Assembly (NCBI RefSeq): GCF_022603395.1
Contig: NZ_JAIBKA010000006.1
Location: 279,829-343,828, forward strand
Direction: 5' to 3'
Origin: Desulfoferrobacter suflitae
Lineage (GTDB): Bacteria; Desulfobacterota; Syntrophobacteria; Syntrophobacterales; Syntrophobacteraceae
Length of the DNA stretch: 64,000 nucleotides
Made by a program: the position numbers and the translations under genes. This document shows, piece by piece, positions 8,219-16,179 of this stretch (positions are counted from its first letter, which is position 1; each line of letters begins with the position of its first letter). The notes under the pieces were generated by a model. That model was not told the DNA's origin. It ran no database searches and saw nothing but the letters and a program-made list of their open reading frames with translations.

Positions 8219-9586
8219 ATGCAACAGCCTTTTTTGAAAACCGCTGATCCTGCCCGTTACCTGTTCGTTCAGACATTTGGCTGTCAAATGAACGAATATG
8301 ATTCGCTCCGCGTTCAGAGAATGTTGAGCCGGCGGGGGTACCTGCCTACATCGGATTTGCATGCGGCCGATGTGATCTTTCTCAATACCTGTTCTGTTCG
8401 CGAAAAGGCCGAACAGAAAGTCCATTCCTTTTTGGGACGGCTGCGGCGAGTTAAGGCACGCAACCCGCAAGTCAGGATCATCGTCGCGGGATGCGTGGCC
8501 CAGCAACTTGGCAAAAAGCTGCTGGAACGATTCGACTACGTGGATGTAGTGCTGGGAACAGGCGGTATTGATTCCGTCGGGGAGCTGCTGGAACAGGTTC
8601 AAGACGACCATTGCCGGATCACGCACCTGCCCGACCGTCAGGAGGATGAAAACTGGCGCGCTCTCTTTCAGCAGCTGCCCTCCATACAAAGCGAAATTGT
8701 GGCCCCGGTGACGATCATGCAGGGATGCAACAACTTTTGCACCTACTGCATTGTCCCTCACGTCAGAGGCCGCGAGAGGAGCCGTCGGCCCAACGAGATC
8801 ATCAGGGAAATTCAGTTGTTGGCTGCGGGCGGAGCGCGGGAGATTTTGCTGCTGGGACAAAATGTGAATTCTTACGGTAAGGGTCTGGCGGAAAAGACCT
8901 CTTTTGTAGATTTATTGCATCGCATTGGGAGCGAAACCGACATCGACAGAGTGCGTTTCACCACCTCCCATCCCAAGGATTTGAGCGACGCACTGGTAGC
9001 CTGTTTGGCGCAACTGCCGATCCTGTGCAAATACCTGCATTTGCCCGTGCAGGCCGGGTCTGATCGCATCCTGCAGAGGATGAACCGGGGTTACTCGGCG
9101 GACCGTTACCGTGAGCGCATTGACAGGTTGCGGCAGTGCTGCCCTGAAATGGGTTTGTCATCAGATGTCATGGTTGGTTTTCCGGGAGAGACCGAAGAAG
9201 ACTTTGATGAGACCATGCGGCTCCTCAATGACATTCAATTTGACAATCTGTTTTCATTTGCTTATTCAGACCGCCCATATGCCGCGTCTTCCCATTTTCC
9301 CGACAAAGTGAGCAGGGAAGTCAAAGCACGGCGCCTGACTGAACTGCAGAGTCTGCAGGCGACCATAACTCTAAACAAGAACCAGGCGGAGGTCGGCTCC
9401 GTCCGAGAAGTTTTGGTGGAAGGTCCCAGCAGGAACGGTGAAGGGCAGATAACCGGCCGAACTCAGCAGAACCGGATCGTGAACTTCACCGGCCCGCGGC
9501 ATTTGCTTGGGAAAATAGTGCGGACCAAAATCACTGCCGCATTTTCTCATTCCCTTAAGGGTGAGTTGCTGAGCAAAGGGAGCTGA
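8219..9586 (+). CDS. miaB: tRNA-2-methylthio-N6-dimethylallyladenosine synthase
   Basis: Radical SAM methylthiotransferase that adds a methylthio group to i6A37 of tRNAs reading UNN codons. The 455-residue product has the N-terminal UPF0004 domain with three cluster cysteines (FGCQMNEYDS near residue 22, NTCSVREKAEQ near 57, AGCVAQQ near 91). The radical SAM motif CNNFCTYCIVPHVRGRERSR follows at about 165-185, then a C-terminal TRAM domain (EVLVEGPSRNGEGQITGRT). The N-terminal FVQTFGCQMNEYDS is typical of MiaB rather than RimO or MtaB. The start is the ATG 8 bases after the previous stop. It is one of two links in this window to sulfur insertion chemistry, the other being YcaO. Confidence 0.95.
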   Translation: MQQPFLKTADPARYLFVQTFGCQMNEYDSLRVQRMLSRRGYLPTSDLHAADVIFLNTCSVREKAEQKVHSFLGRLRRVKARNPQVRIIVAGCVAQQLGKKLLERFDYVDVVLGTGGIDSVGELLEQVQDDHCRITHLPDRQEDENWRALFQQLPSIQSEIVAPVTIMQGCNNFCTYCIVPHVRGRERSRRPNEIIREIQLLAAGGAREILLLGQNVNSYGKGLAEKTSFVDLLHRIGSETDIDRVRFTTSHPKDLSDALVACLAQLPILCKYLHLPVQAGSDRILQRMNRGYSADRYRERIDRLRQCCPEMGLSSDVMVGFPGETEEDFDETMRLLNDIQFDNLFSFAYSDRPYAASSHFPDKVSREVKARRLTELQSLQATITLNKNQAEVGSVREVLVEGPSRNGEGQITGRTQQNRIVNFTGPRHLLGKIVRTKITAAFSHSLKGELLSKGS

Positions 9587-9706
9587 TTCGACAATCAGTC
9601 GGCGAAGCATTTCAGACGGCAGGACATACCGGCTTTAGAAAACTGGTCCAGCGGACCAGCTCTCAGTACCAGACAGGTGGGCTGGAGTGGTTGCGAAGGA
9701 GGCGCC

Positions 9707-10204
9707 ATGTTTAGAGAAATGAAAGTGTCCGGACTGGTCATGGACCCCCAGACTAACACTCCGATTTTGATCCTCAAGGACCTCCGGGACGAAACCTCGC
9801 TCCCCATTTGGATCGGTCTGCTGGAAGCCACATCCATCGCCACTGAATTGGAAAAAATTCAATTTCCTCGTCCCATGACCCATGATCTGCTCAAGAACTG
9901 TTTTGATCACCTCAATGTGCAAGTCGAACGGATAGAAGTGTGCGATTTGAGGAACAACACTTATTTTGCCCTCATCTACCTCAAGAACAACGATCAAGTC
10001 AGCCCCATCGATGCCCGGCCAAGCGACGCGATTGCCATCGCTCTGCGTACCAACGCTCCCATCTATGTCAAAGAAGAAGTTCTGACCAAGTCGCAGAAGA
10101 ACGATGCCACGCCGCGACCGATTTTGGATAAGGAAAACAAAGAAAAGTGGGCTGAAATTCTTGAACAGCTGGACCCGGAAGATTTCAGCAAATACAAGAT
10201 GTGA
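9707..10204 (+). CDS. bifunctional nuclease (DUF151) family protein
   Basis: The 165-residue protein starts MFREMKVSGLVMDPQTNTPI and continues ILKDLRDETSLPIWIGLLEA, the DUF151/BFN pattern. The segment RPSDAIAIALRTNAPIYVKE is the family's most conserved motif. Members act as nucleases or of unknown activity in plants and bacteria; the bacterial role is not settled. The ATG at 9707 follows AAGGAGG by 5 bases and is preferred to the upstream frame start. A charged C-terminal tail (KENKEKWAEILEQLDPEDFS) is typical of the deltaproteobacterial forms. It lies between miaB and adenine deaminase; the latter's upstream frame touches its stop codon. Confidence 0.85.
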   Translation: MFREMKVSGLVMDPQTNTPILILKDLRDETSLPIWIGLLEATSIATELEKIQFPRPMTHDLLKNCFDHLNVQVERIEVCDLRNNTYFALIYLKNNDQVSPIDARPSDAIAIALRTNAPIYVKEEVLTKSQKNDATPRPILDKENKEKWAEILEQLDPEDFSKYKM

Positions 10205-10221
10205 GGAGCGGGCATTCCGAC

Positions 10222-11961
10222 ATGAAATGGGACACTCAGAGTCTGGCAAGATTCATTGAGGCTGCTCAGGGAAAGCGGCCGGTAGATTTGTGCCTGCGCG
10301 GCTGCCAATTGGTCAATGTGTTGTCCGGACAAATCGAGAAGGTCGACCTGGCCGTGCAGGACGGACTGATTGCCGGCTGGGGCCGCTACCCGGCCCAGCG
10401 GACCATAGAAGCTGACGGAATGTATGTCTGCCCGGGATTTATTGATGGACATATTCACATTGAAAGCACCCTCTTGAGTCCTTCACAGTTTTGCGCCGCC
10501 GTCCTTCCCTGTGGAACGACCGCAGTGGTAGCGGACCCGCACGAAATTGCCAATGTCTTGGGACGAGAGGGAATTCTCTTTTTTCTTAGTGCGACGGAGC
10601 AGCTCCCCCTCGACTTCTATTTCAATCTACCCAGTTGCGTGCCGGCAACCCCGCTGGAAACCTCGGGAGCGCATCTGAGCGGCAGTGACCTCTATTCTCT
10701 CCTGCCTCATCCCAGGCTGCTGGGGCTGGCCGAAATGATGAATTTTCCGGGTGTGCTCGCGGGAATCCCGCAGGTTTTGGATAAACTAGTGCTTTTTCAA
10801 GAGGGGGTTGTGGATGGCCATTCACCCCAGCTGGACGGGCTGGCATTGAATGCTTACATCGGCACGGGGATCGCGTCCGACCACGAGTGCACGACCCTGT
10901 TGGAAGCCCGCGAAAAACTCTCCAAGGGCATGACTATCATGCTGCGCGAGGGGAGCCAATCCAGGGACCTGGCAACTCTAATGCCGGTGGTGGACGATCG
11001 AAGCTGGCCGCATTGCATGTTGGTCAGTGATGATTGCCATCCCGACGACCTGCTGCGACGGGGACACATGAACCACATTGTCAACCGCGCCATGGGGCTG
11101 GGCATGGATCCGATCAGGGCACTCACACTGGCCACCTGGACTCCCGCTCATCACTTTGGGCTGAGACGGCGAGGCGCTCTGGCTCCCGGCTACAGAGCCG
11201 ACTTCAGTCTCAGCCCGAGCCTGGCTCCCTGGAATCCGCTTCGGGTATTCAAAAACGGTACGGAAGTGGCGCAGGACGGCAAGCTGACACTCGATCCGGC
11301 CTCTTGGCAGGCACCCCGGCTGCCGGCCAGCCCGATGAAGTTGAAAAGAATGGCCGAGGAGGCGATCTTTGTACCCAGGCAAGATGGAATGCTGCGGGTG
11401 ATTCAGGTGCGGGAAGGAACCCTGCTCACGGGCAAGACTTTGGCAGCCCCGGCCACCTCGACGGACGGGGTCACGGCCGATGTGGACCGCGACCTGTTGA
11501 AACTGGTGGTGTATAATCGCTACCTGCCGGACCAGCGCCCTTCCGTTGCCTTTGTCCAGGGGATCGGTCTGAAAAAGGGTGCCATCGCTACAACCGTGGC
11601 GCACGATTCCCACAACCTCATCGCGGTGGGAACCAGCGATGCAGCGATTGTAACCGTTGCCGAAGCGGTTCGAAAAAATGGAGGCGGCATGGCGGTCGGC
11701 AGCGAACATGGCGACGTCGAAGTGTTACCCCTTCCCATTGCCGGACTCATGTCCGACAAGCCCCTTATTGCGGTCGTGCAAAAACTGGAAAGTCTTAAGG
11801 CTAAGGCCAGAGCCTGGGGGTCTCCCCTGGACAACCCTTTTATGGCTCTATCCTTTTTGGCCCTGCCGGTCATTCCGGAGCTCAAACTGACTGATTTGGG
11901 CCTCGTGGATGTGTCCTCGTTCTCACTGGTACCCTTGTTTGAATCGGCGGACAATTCTTGA
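10222..11961 (+). CDS. ade: adenine deaminase
   Basis: Converts adenine to hypoxanthine and ammonia for purine salvage. The 579-residue amidohydrolase has the metal-binding signature GFIDGHIHIEST (about 72-83), the second conserved block TTAVVADPHEIANVLG, the HSPQLDGLALNAYIGTGIAS segment with its catalytic His, and the C-terminal adenine-deaminase domain with AVVQKLESLKAKA. Length and motif order match Ade. The ATG at 10222 starts just before the homology; GAGGAG lies 13 bases upstream within the end of the preceding gene. Ammonia release makes it an indirect neighbour of the nitrogen block, but the distance argues against a common role. Confidence 0.93.
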   Translation: MKWDTQSLARFIEAAQGKRPVDLCLRGCQLVNVLSGQIEKVDLAVQDGLIAGWGRYPAQRTIEADGMYVCPGFIDGHIHIESTLLSPSQFCAAVLPCGTTAVVADPHEIANVLGREGILFFLSATEQLPLDFYFNLPSCVPATPLETSGAHLSGSDLYSLLPHPRLLGLAEMMNFPGVLAGIPQVLDKLVLFQEGVVDGHSPQLDGLALNAYIGTGIASDHECTTLLEAREKLSKGMTIMLREGSQSRDLATLMPVVDDRSWPHCMLVSDDCHPDDLLRRGHMNHIVNRAMGLGMDPIRALTLATWTPAHHFGLRRRGALAPGYRADFSLSPSLAPWNPLRVFKNGTEVAQDGKLTLDPASWQAPRLPASPMKLKRMAEEAIFVPRQDGMLRVIQVREGTLLTGKTLAAPATSTDGVTADVDRDLLKLVVYNRYLPDQRPSVAFVQGIGLKKGAIATTVAHDSHNLIAVGTSDAAIVTVAEAVRKNGGGMAVGSEHGDVEVLPLPIAGLMSDKPLIAVVQKLESLKAKARAWGSPLDNPFMALSFLALPVIPELKLTDLGLVDVSSFSLVPLFESADNS

Positions 11962-12025
11962 GTGTTCGGGTATCCGCACCCCTGAACCAACCCAATCTTA
12001 CATCAACCTTTTACAGGAGGAACTT

Positions 12026-12487
12026 ATGTCTACGGTTTCATGCAGTTCAATGAACGATGTCGTCCAATTCGCCATTGAAAAAGAAGAGAAGGCAATGGAT
12101 TTCTATCAGAAATGCGCCGATAGAGCAAAAAATCCGGGAATCAAGAAATTCTTTGAGGAAATGGCAGAGGAAGAGCAAAGACATAAGAAGCTGTTGCAGG
12201 ATCTGGACCCTTCGGGGTTAGACAGCTTGAAACTGGAGAAGGTGGAAGACCTGCGCATCAGCGATTATCTGGTTGAAGTCCAGTTCAAAGAAGACATCAC
12301 CTACCAGGAAGCATTGACGCTGGCAATGAAAAAAGAGGAAAAAGCCTACGAGTTTTACAATGCATGGAAAAATAAGTGCATGCAGGAGAAAACCGCCAAG
12401 TTGTTTGAAATGCTGGCACAGGAAGAAATGAAACATAAGCGGAAGATAGAAACCGTTTATGATGAAGAGATACTCACATGGGATTAA
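12026..12487 (+). CDS. ferritin-like (rubrerythrin-type) diiron protein
   Basis: The 153-residue four-helix protein has two repeats of the diiron pattern: EKEEKAMDFYQKC with EEEQRHKKLL (about 17-58), and KKEEKAYEFYNAW with AQEEMKHKRKIE (about 95-145). These supply the E and E-x2-H iron ligands. There is no C-terminal rubredoxin domain (no CxxC pairs), so it is an erythrin or reverse-electron-chain-free type rather than a complete rubrerythrin. Such proteins handle peroxide or iron in anaerobes. The ATG follows a perfect AGGAGG by 5 bases, indicating strong translation. It is followed by a GC-rich terminator and is probably monocistronic. Confidence 0.88.
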   Translation: MSTVSCSSMNDVVQFAIEKEEKAMDFYQKCADRAKNPGIKKFFEEMAEEEQRHKKLLQDLDPSGLDSLKLEKVEDLRISDYLVEVQFKEDITYQEALTLAMKKEEKAYEFYNAWKNKCMQEKTAKLFEMLAQEEMKHKRKIETVYDEEILTWD

Positions 12488-12542
12488 TTCGGCCGGCCTG
12501 GCCGAAGGAAAATATTTGACAACAGCGGATCCGGCCGGGTTC

Positions 12543-12607
12543 GGGCTGGCTCAAGTCCTCGACCTGAGCCAGCCCGCAGGCCATGCTCGCCAGCCTGCCG
12601 GTTTTTT
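12543..12607 (+). terminator. double hairpin terminator after the ferritin-like gene
   Basis: An 11-bp perfect stem (GGGCTGGCTCA with TGAGCCAGCCC, 12543-12575) is followed at once by GCAGGC/GCCTGC (12576-12598) and CGGTTTTTT. The second hairpin plus T-run is the intrinsic terminator. The convergent Smr gene ends at 12609, so the arrangement may act in both directions. Confidence 0.7.
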
Positions 12608-12608
12608 C

Positions 12609-13361
12609 CTAGCGCGCCGGACACACCAATGGAGCCTTGCCCTTGTTGCGCCGCAGGAGCACGTAGAATGCGCCGGCACCGCCGTCCCAGGAGCGCGCCG
12701 AGGCGAAGGCGAGCACTAGAGGCTTGAGAGGAGCGCGGGTGAGCCAGGTCACCAGGTTGTGCTTGAGAACGGGCTCCTTGTCTTTGGAATTGAGGCCGCG
12801 GCCGGAGACGATCAGAACACAACGCCGCTTGCATGAAAAACTCGCAAACAGATAGTCGGTCACCAGTTCACGCGCCTGGTCACGATTGAACCCATGAAGA
12901 TCCAGGCAGCCTTGATAACTGAAGTCACCGTTGCGAAGCTTCCTGAGAATTTCCGGGGAGAGCCCGACCACCGCACCATCGATGTATTCATCCGAATAGG
13001 TCAGCTCGAATTGGCCTTCCCCCGTTATTAAATCGACCAAATGCCCATACACTTCCAACTCCTCCTGCATCAAGAACCGCGGAGGAATCTTTGCCGGGCG
13101 ACCAGCCGGCACCTTCTCACGGTACAGCTTGGCCAGTGGAACCACATCAGACATGGCCTCATGAAAGATCGCTTCCTCGCTGGAAATTGGCTGCACGGTT
13201 TTACTGCTTCCTCCCGGGTGCGCTACCGAAGCGAGCAGCGCTGATTTTCTCGCCAGGTGTTGATCTAACTGTTCAAAGGGGGTATAGAAACCCTGCAAAG
13301 AGCGGTTCTTTTTCGGCGGCCGATGTTTGGAATGTGCTGGTTTTTTTTTCTTGCCCGGCAT
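12609..13361 (-). CDS. Smr-domain protein
   Basis: The 250-residue protein has a basic N-terminus (MPGKKKKPAHSKHRPPKKNR), a middle region of unknown fold, and a C-terminal Smr domain from about residue 150. That domain carries the LDLHGFNRDQARELV motif and VLIVSGRGLNSKDKEPVLK, whose L-D-x-H-G and G-R-G motifs define the MutS2-type small MutS-related nuclease fold. It lacks the MutS ATPase, so it is a stand-alone Smr protein, possibly a nuclease acting on branched DNA or on mRNA at collided ribosomes (both known for Smr families). The start follows GAGGCG by 8 bases. It is divergent from ribonuclease D. The target is not known. Confidence 0.85.
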   Translation of the reverse strand: MPGKKKKPAHSKHRPPKKNRSLQGFYTPFEQLDQHLARKSALLASVAHPGGSSKTVQPISSEEAIFHEAMSDVVPLAKLYREKVPAGRPAKIPPRFLMQEELEVYGHLVDLITGEGQFELTYSDEYIDGAVVGLSPEILRKLRNGDFSYQGCLDLHGFNRDQARELVTDYLFASFSCKRRCVLIVSGRGLNSKDKEPVLKHNLVTWLTRAPLKPLVLAFASARSWDGGAGAFYVLLRRNKGKAPLVCPAR

Positions 13362-13466
13362 TGTGACGCCTCAATCGCTGGAGGAGCTGCTCGGCTGGTA
13401 AATGCTGAATTCTCTATCAGGCTACATCTACTGATATCACAAGTCAGGAGCCCGGGAAACCCTCTG

Positions 13467-14357
13467 ATGAAACCCATAACATATATCCGTGATCCGGCGG
13501 AACTGCAGAACATTTCAAAGGAGCTGCAGCGTACCGGACACATCGCCATCGACACCGAATCGAACAGTTTTTACGCCTACTTCGAAAAAGTTTGTCTGAT
13601 CCAGGTCTCCACCGCCACCGATGATTACATCATCGATCCGCTGCTCCTGGATAATCTGGAGCCATTCGGAGAACTTCTTGCCAACCCGGCAATCGAAAAA
13701 ATATTGCACGCCGCGTCCAATGATATCCTCGGGTTGAGACGTGATTTTGATTTCCATATCCACAACCTTTTTGACACTGCAATAGCCTGCAAACTACTGG
13801 GATTCAGGCAACTGGGGCTCGCCAGCGTTCTGCGGGAGCATTTCGGCGTACAACTCAATAAGAAATGGCAGCGCTGTGATTGGGGTCGACGCCCCCTCCG
13901 CCACGAACAGATCGATTACGCCAGGCTTGATACGCATTACCTCATCCCACTGCGCCATAAACTGGCCGCCGAGCTGGATGTTCAAGGTTTATGGACGCAG
14001 GCCAAGGAAGCCTTCGACCGGCAGTGCGAACAACAGGCACAGGAAAAGCCTTTTCATCCGGACAGTTTCATTAACCTCAAAGGAGCAAAATCGCTGGATT
14101 CCACCGGCCGGCGCATTCTCAGGGCGCTTTATGTGTATCGTGAGAACGAAGCCCAAAAACGCGATCGAGCCCCCTTTCGCATCCTCTCCAATGAGACCCT
14201 GGTGAGATTGGCGCGAACGCGACCTCACAGTCTCAAGGACTTCTGTCAAACCAAAGGGTTGCCGCGCAACTATCGAAAGGGCCAAAAGGCACAAAGTTTG
14301 ATCCGGTTGATCGAGAAGCATAAAGAGTACTTCCAGGAAGCCGAAGCAAAGATTTAG
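13467..14357 (+). CDS. rnd: ribonuclease D-type 3'-5' exonuclease
   Basis: Trims 3' ends of stable RNA precursors. The 296-residue product has the DEDDy exonuclease domain: IAIDTESNSFYAYFEKVCLI (first D-x-E), LHAASNDILGLRRDFD (second D), and YARLDTHYLIPLRHKLA (Y-x3-D). A C-terminal helical part (about 200-290) resembles an HRDC domain. The ATG at 13467 is where homology starts; the ribosome binding site is poor (AGGAG 15 bases away), and a longer frame from 13323 has no support. It ends 47 bases before the YcaO gene on the same strand; whether it belongs to that operon is unclear. Confidence 0.9.
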   Translation: MKPITYIRDPAELQNISKELQRTGHIAIDTESNSFYAYFEKVCLIQVSTATDDYIIDPLLLDNLEPFGELLANPAIEKILHAASNDILGLRRDFDFHIHNLFDTAIACKLLGFRQLGLASVLREHFGVQLNKKWQRCDWGRRPLRHEQIDYARLDTHYLIPLRHKLAAELDVQGLWTQAKEAFDRQCEQQAQEKPFHPDSFINLKGAKSLDSTGRRILRALYVYRENEAQKRDRAPFRILSNETLVRLARTRPHSLKDFCQTKGLPRNYRKGQKAQSLIRLIEKHKEYFQEAEAKI

Positions 14358-14404
14358 CCGCCGGTGTGAGCGCGCTTTCTACTTGAGTGCGACGGGGAGC
14401 AAGA

Positions 14405-16159
14405 ATGAATTCCGAGATTGTTATAAGAGATTGTTATAAATCGTATCGTTATGATCAGGATAAAGCCAGGCGGCCCGAGGAAACCGTTCACTGGGTGAAG
14501 GAGCGGCTGGGGCAAATGGATATGAAGATTCTCGGCAAGACTATGCGCATTGATACCGGCAGGCTTGATATTCCTGTTTACATCAGCCTTTGCGGAGAAG
14601 ACGCCACCCGCTTTACCGGAACCAAGAAACAAATGGGCAAAGGGGCAACGCCTGTACAATCCGAAGCCAGCGCGGTGATGGAACTGGTTGAACGTTACAG
14701 TTTTTTCTCCTTTATTCAGCGAACTGAATTCCCGCTGTTGCGCTACCGGGATGTTGCCGATGAGGCAATCCCGGTGGCGATGTTTCTGCAGTCGGTGCAT
14801 GACGACAGCACTTCGACCGACGCTGCCCGGCGATTGTTGCAGGATGTGCCGCTGCGCTGGGCGGTTGCCCATAACTTGACGCATGGCACCGATCAACTGG
14901 TCCCCCTCGATTGGTTTTACCTCATCAACGAATACAATGGTCCGGCAGCCGGCAATACCCTCGAAGAAGCCGTACTGCAAAGCCTTTGCGAGGTCGTGGA
15001 AAGGCACGTGGGGTCCATTATCAGCCATGAGGGTCGTTCCACTCCCATGATTGATCTGGAATCATTGAAGGATCCGGCAGCGGTGGAACTGGTGGATAAA
15101 TTCCGACGTAACGGTATCCGGCTCTTTTTGCGCGATTTCTCCCTGGATACGGGCATTCCATCGGTTGGAGCGCTCGCTTATGACCCTGCAACTTTTCCGC
15201 TTAAGAGCGAAATAGTCTTCACGACGGGCACGACGTCCAACCCGGAAAAGTCTCTTTGTCGGGCACTGACGGAGATAGCCCAGCTGGCCGGCGACTTTGA
15301 GAGCCGCACGTCGTACCGCCCCACCCTGCCCAAATATGCAAGCCTGGAAGAAGCCGCCTATTTGATGGAGAACCACAGTGAACCGGTGGCCATCTGCAGC
15401 CTTCCAAACCTGGAAGACGATAATCTGCGGATCGAAATCGAGCGCTCCGTACAAGCGTTGCAAGGAATCGGTCTGGAAGTCCTGGTGATCAACGTCACCC
15501 ACCCCGAGCTGGGCATTCCATCGGTTTATACCATCATACCCGGTGCGCACTTTCTGGATCACACCCGCGACACCGATTTCCCCCAACATGCTGCACGAAC
15601 CCTGTTGCGCACTCTGCCCGCCGCTCGGGCCTTGCCTCACTTGCAAGAACTGCTCAAACGGTTCGGCCCGCGCTACGATCTCACTTTTTTCCTGGCCCAC
15701 AGCCTGGAACTGGAAGGACAGTGCGAGGCGGCTCTTTCCCTGTTTCAGAGGGCCCTGGAGCAGCAGCCCGCCCCGCGAGAGATTGCCAGTATTCACGTGC
15801 ACATGGCGTCGTGCCGCAAGGAGATGGAAGCATTTGAAGCGGCCCTGGAGGACCTCCAGGCTGCCGAACAGCACAACAACGAGTTGAAAGAAATCTACAA
15901 TCTGAGAGGCTACTGCCTGTTCAAGCTCAAGAGGCACGAGGAGGCCATCGCGGCGTTTGAGAGAGCCATTGAGATTGATCCCGGCTCCGCCATCGACTAT
16001 GCCAATATCGGCTCCAACCTGAGGGAACTCGGCCACAAAGAAGAGGCCATAAAGTGCTATCGTATGGCCCTCGAGCTCGATCCAGATATTGAATTTGCGA
16101 GGGATAACATAAAAAAACTGGAAGCTGAACCGGCTCGACAGAAAGACTCACAGACTTGA
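14405..16159 (+). CDS. YcaO-domain protein with C-terminal TPR repeats
   Basis: YcaO enzymes use ATP to activate amide carbonyls, making azolines, thioamides or amidines in peptides and proteins. E. coli YcaO is linked to methylthiolation of ribosomal protein S12. The 584-residue protein has a YcaO domain at about 40-405, with ATP/Mg motifs SEASAVMELVERYS (86-99), LEEAVLQSLCEVVER (186-200) and LCRALTEIAQLAG (284-296). Three TPR-like repeats follow at about 425-565 (for example HEEAIAAFERAIEIDPGSA). It lacks the proline-rich C-terminus of azoline-forming enzymes, and no TfuA or E1-like partner gene is nearby. The ATG at 14405 follows GGGGAGC. It ends 20 bases before a sulfurtransferase fusion gene and starts an apparent four-gene sulfur operon. 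The substrate is unknown. Confidence 0.9.
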   Translation: MNSEIVIRDCYKSYRYDQDKARRPEETVHWVKERLGQMDMKILGKTMRIDTGRLDIPVYISLCGEDATRFTGTKKQMGKGATPVQSEASAVMELVERYSFFSFIQRTEFPLLRYRDVADEAIPVAMFLQSVHDDSTSTDAARRLLQDVPLRWAVAHNLTHGTDQLVPLDWFYLINEYNGPAAGNTLEEAVLQSLCEVVERHVGSIISHEGRSTPMIDLESLKDPAAVELVDKFRRNGIRLFLRDFSLDTGIPSVGALAYDPATFPLKSEIVFTTGTTSNPEKSLCRALTEIAQLAGDFESRTSYRPTLPKYASLEEAAYLMENHSEPVAICSLPNLEDDNLRIEIERSVQALQGIGLEVLVINVTHPELGIPSVYTIIPGAHFLDHTRDTDFPQHAARTLLRTLPAARALPHLQELLKRFGPRYDLTFFLAHSLELEGQCEAALSLFQRALEQQPAPREIASIHVHMASCRKEMEAFEAALEDLQAAEQHNNELKEIYNLRGYCLFKLKRHEEAIAAFERAIEIDPGSAIDYANIGSNLRELGHKEEAIKCYRMALELDPDIEFARDNIKKLEAEPARQKDSQT

Positions 16160-16179
16160 CGCTACCGACAAAATGAGGT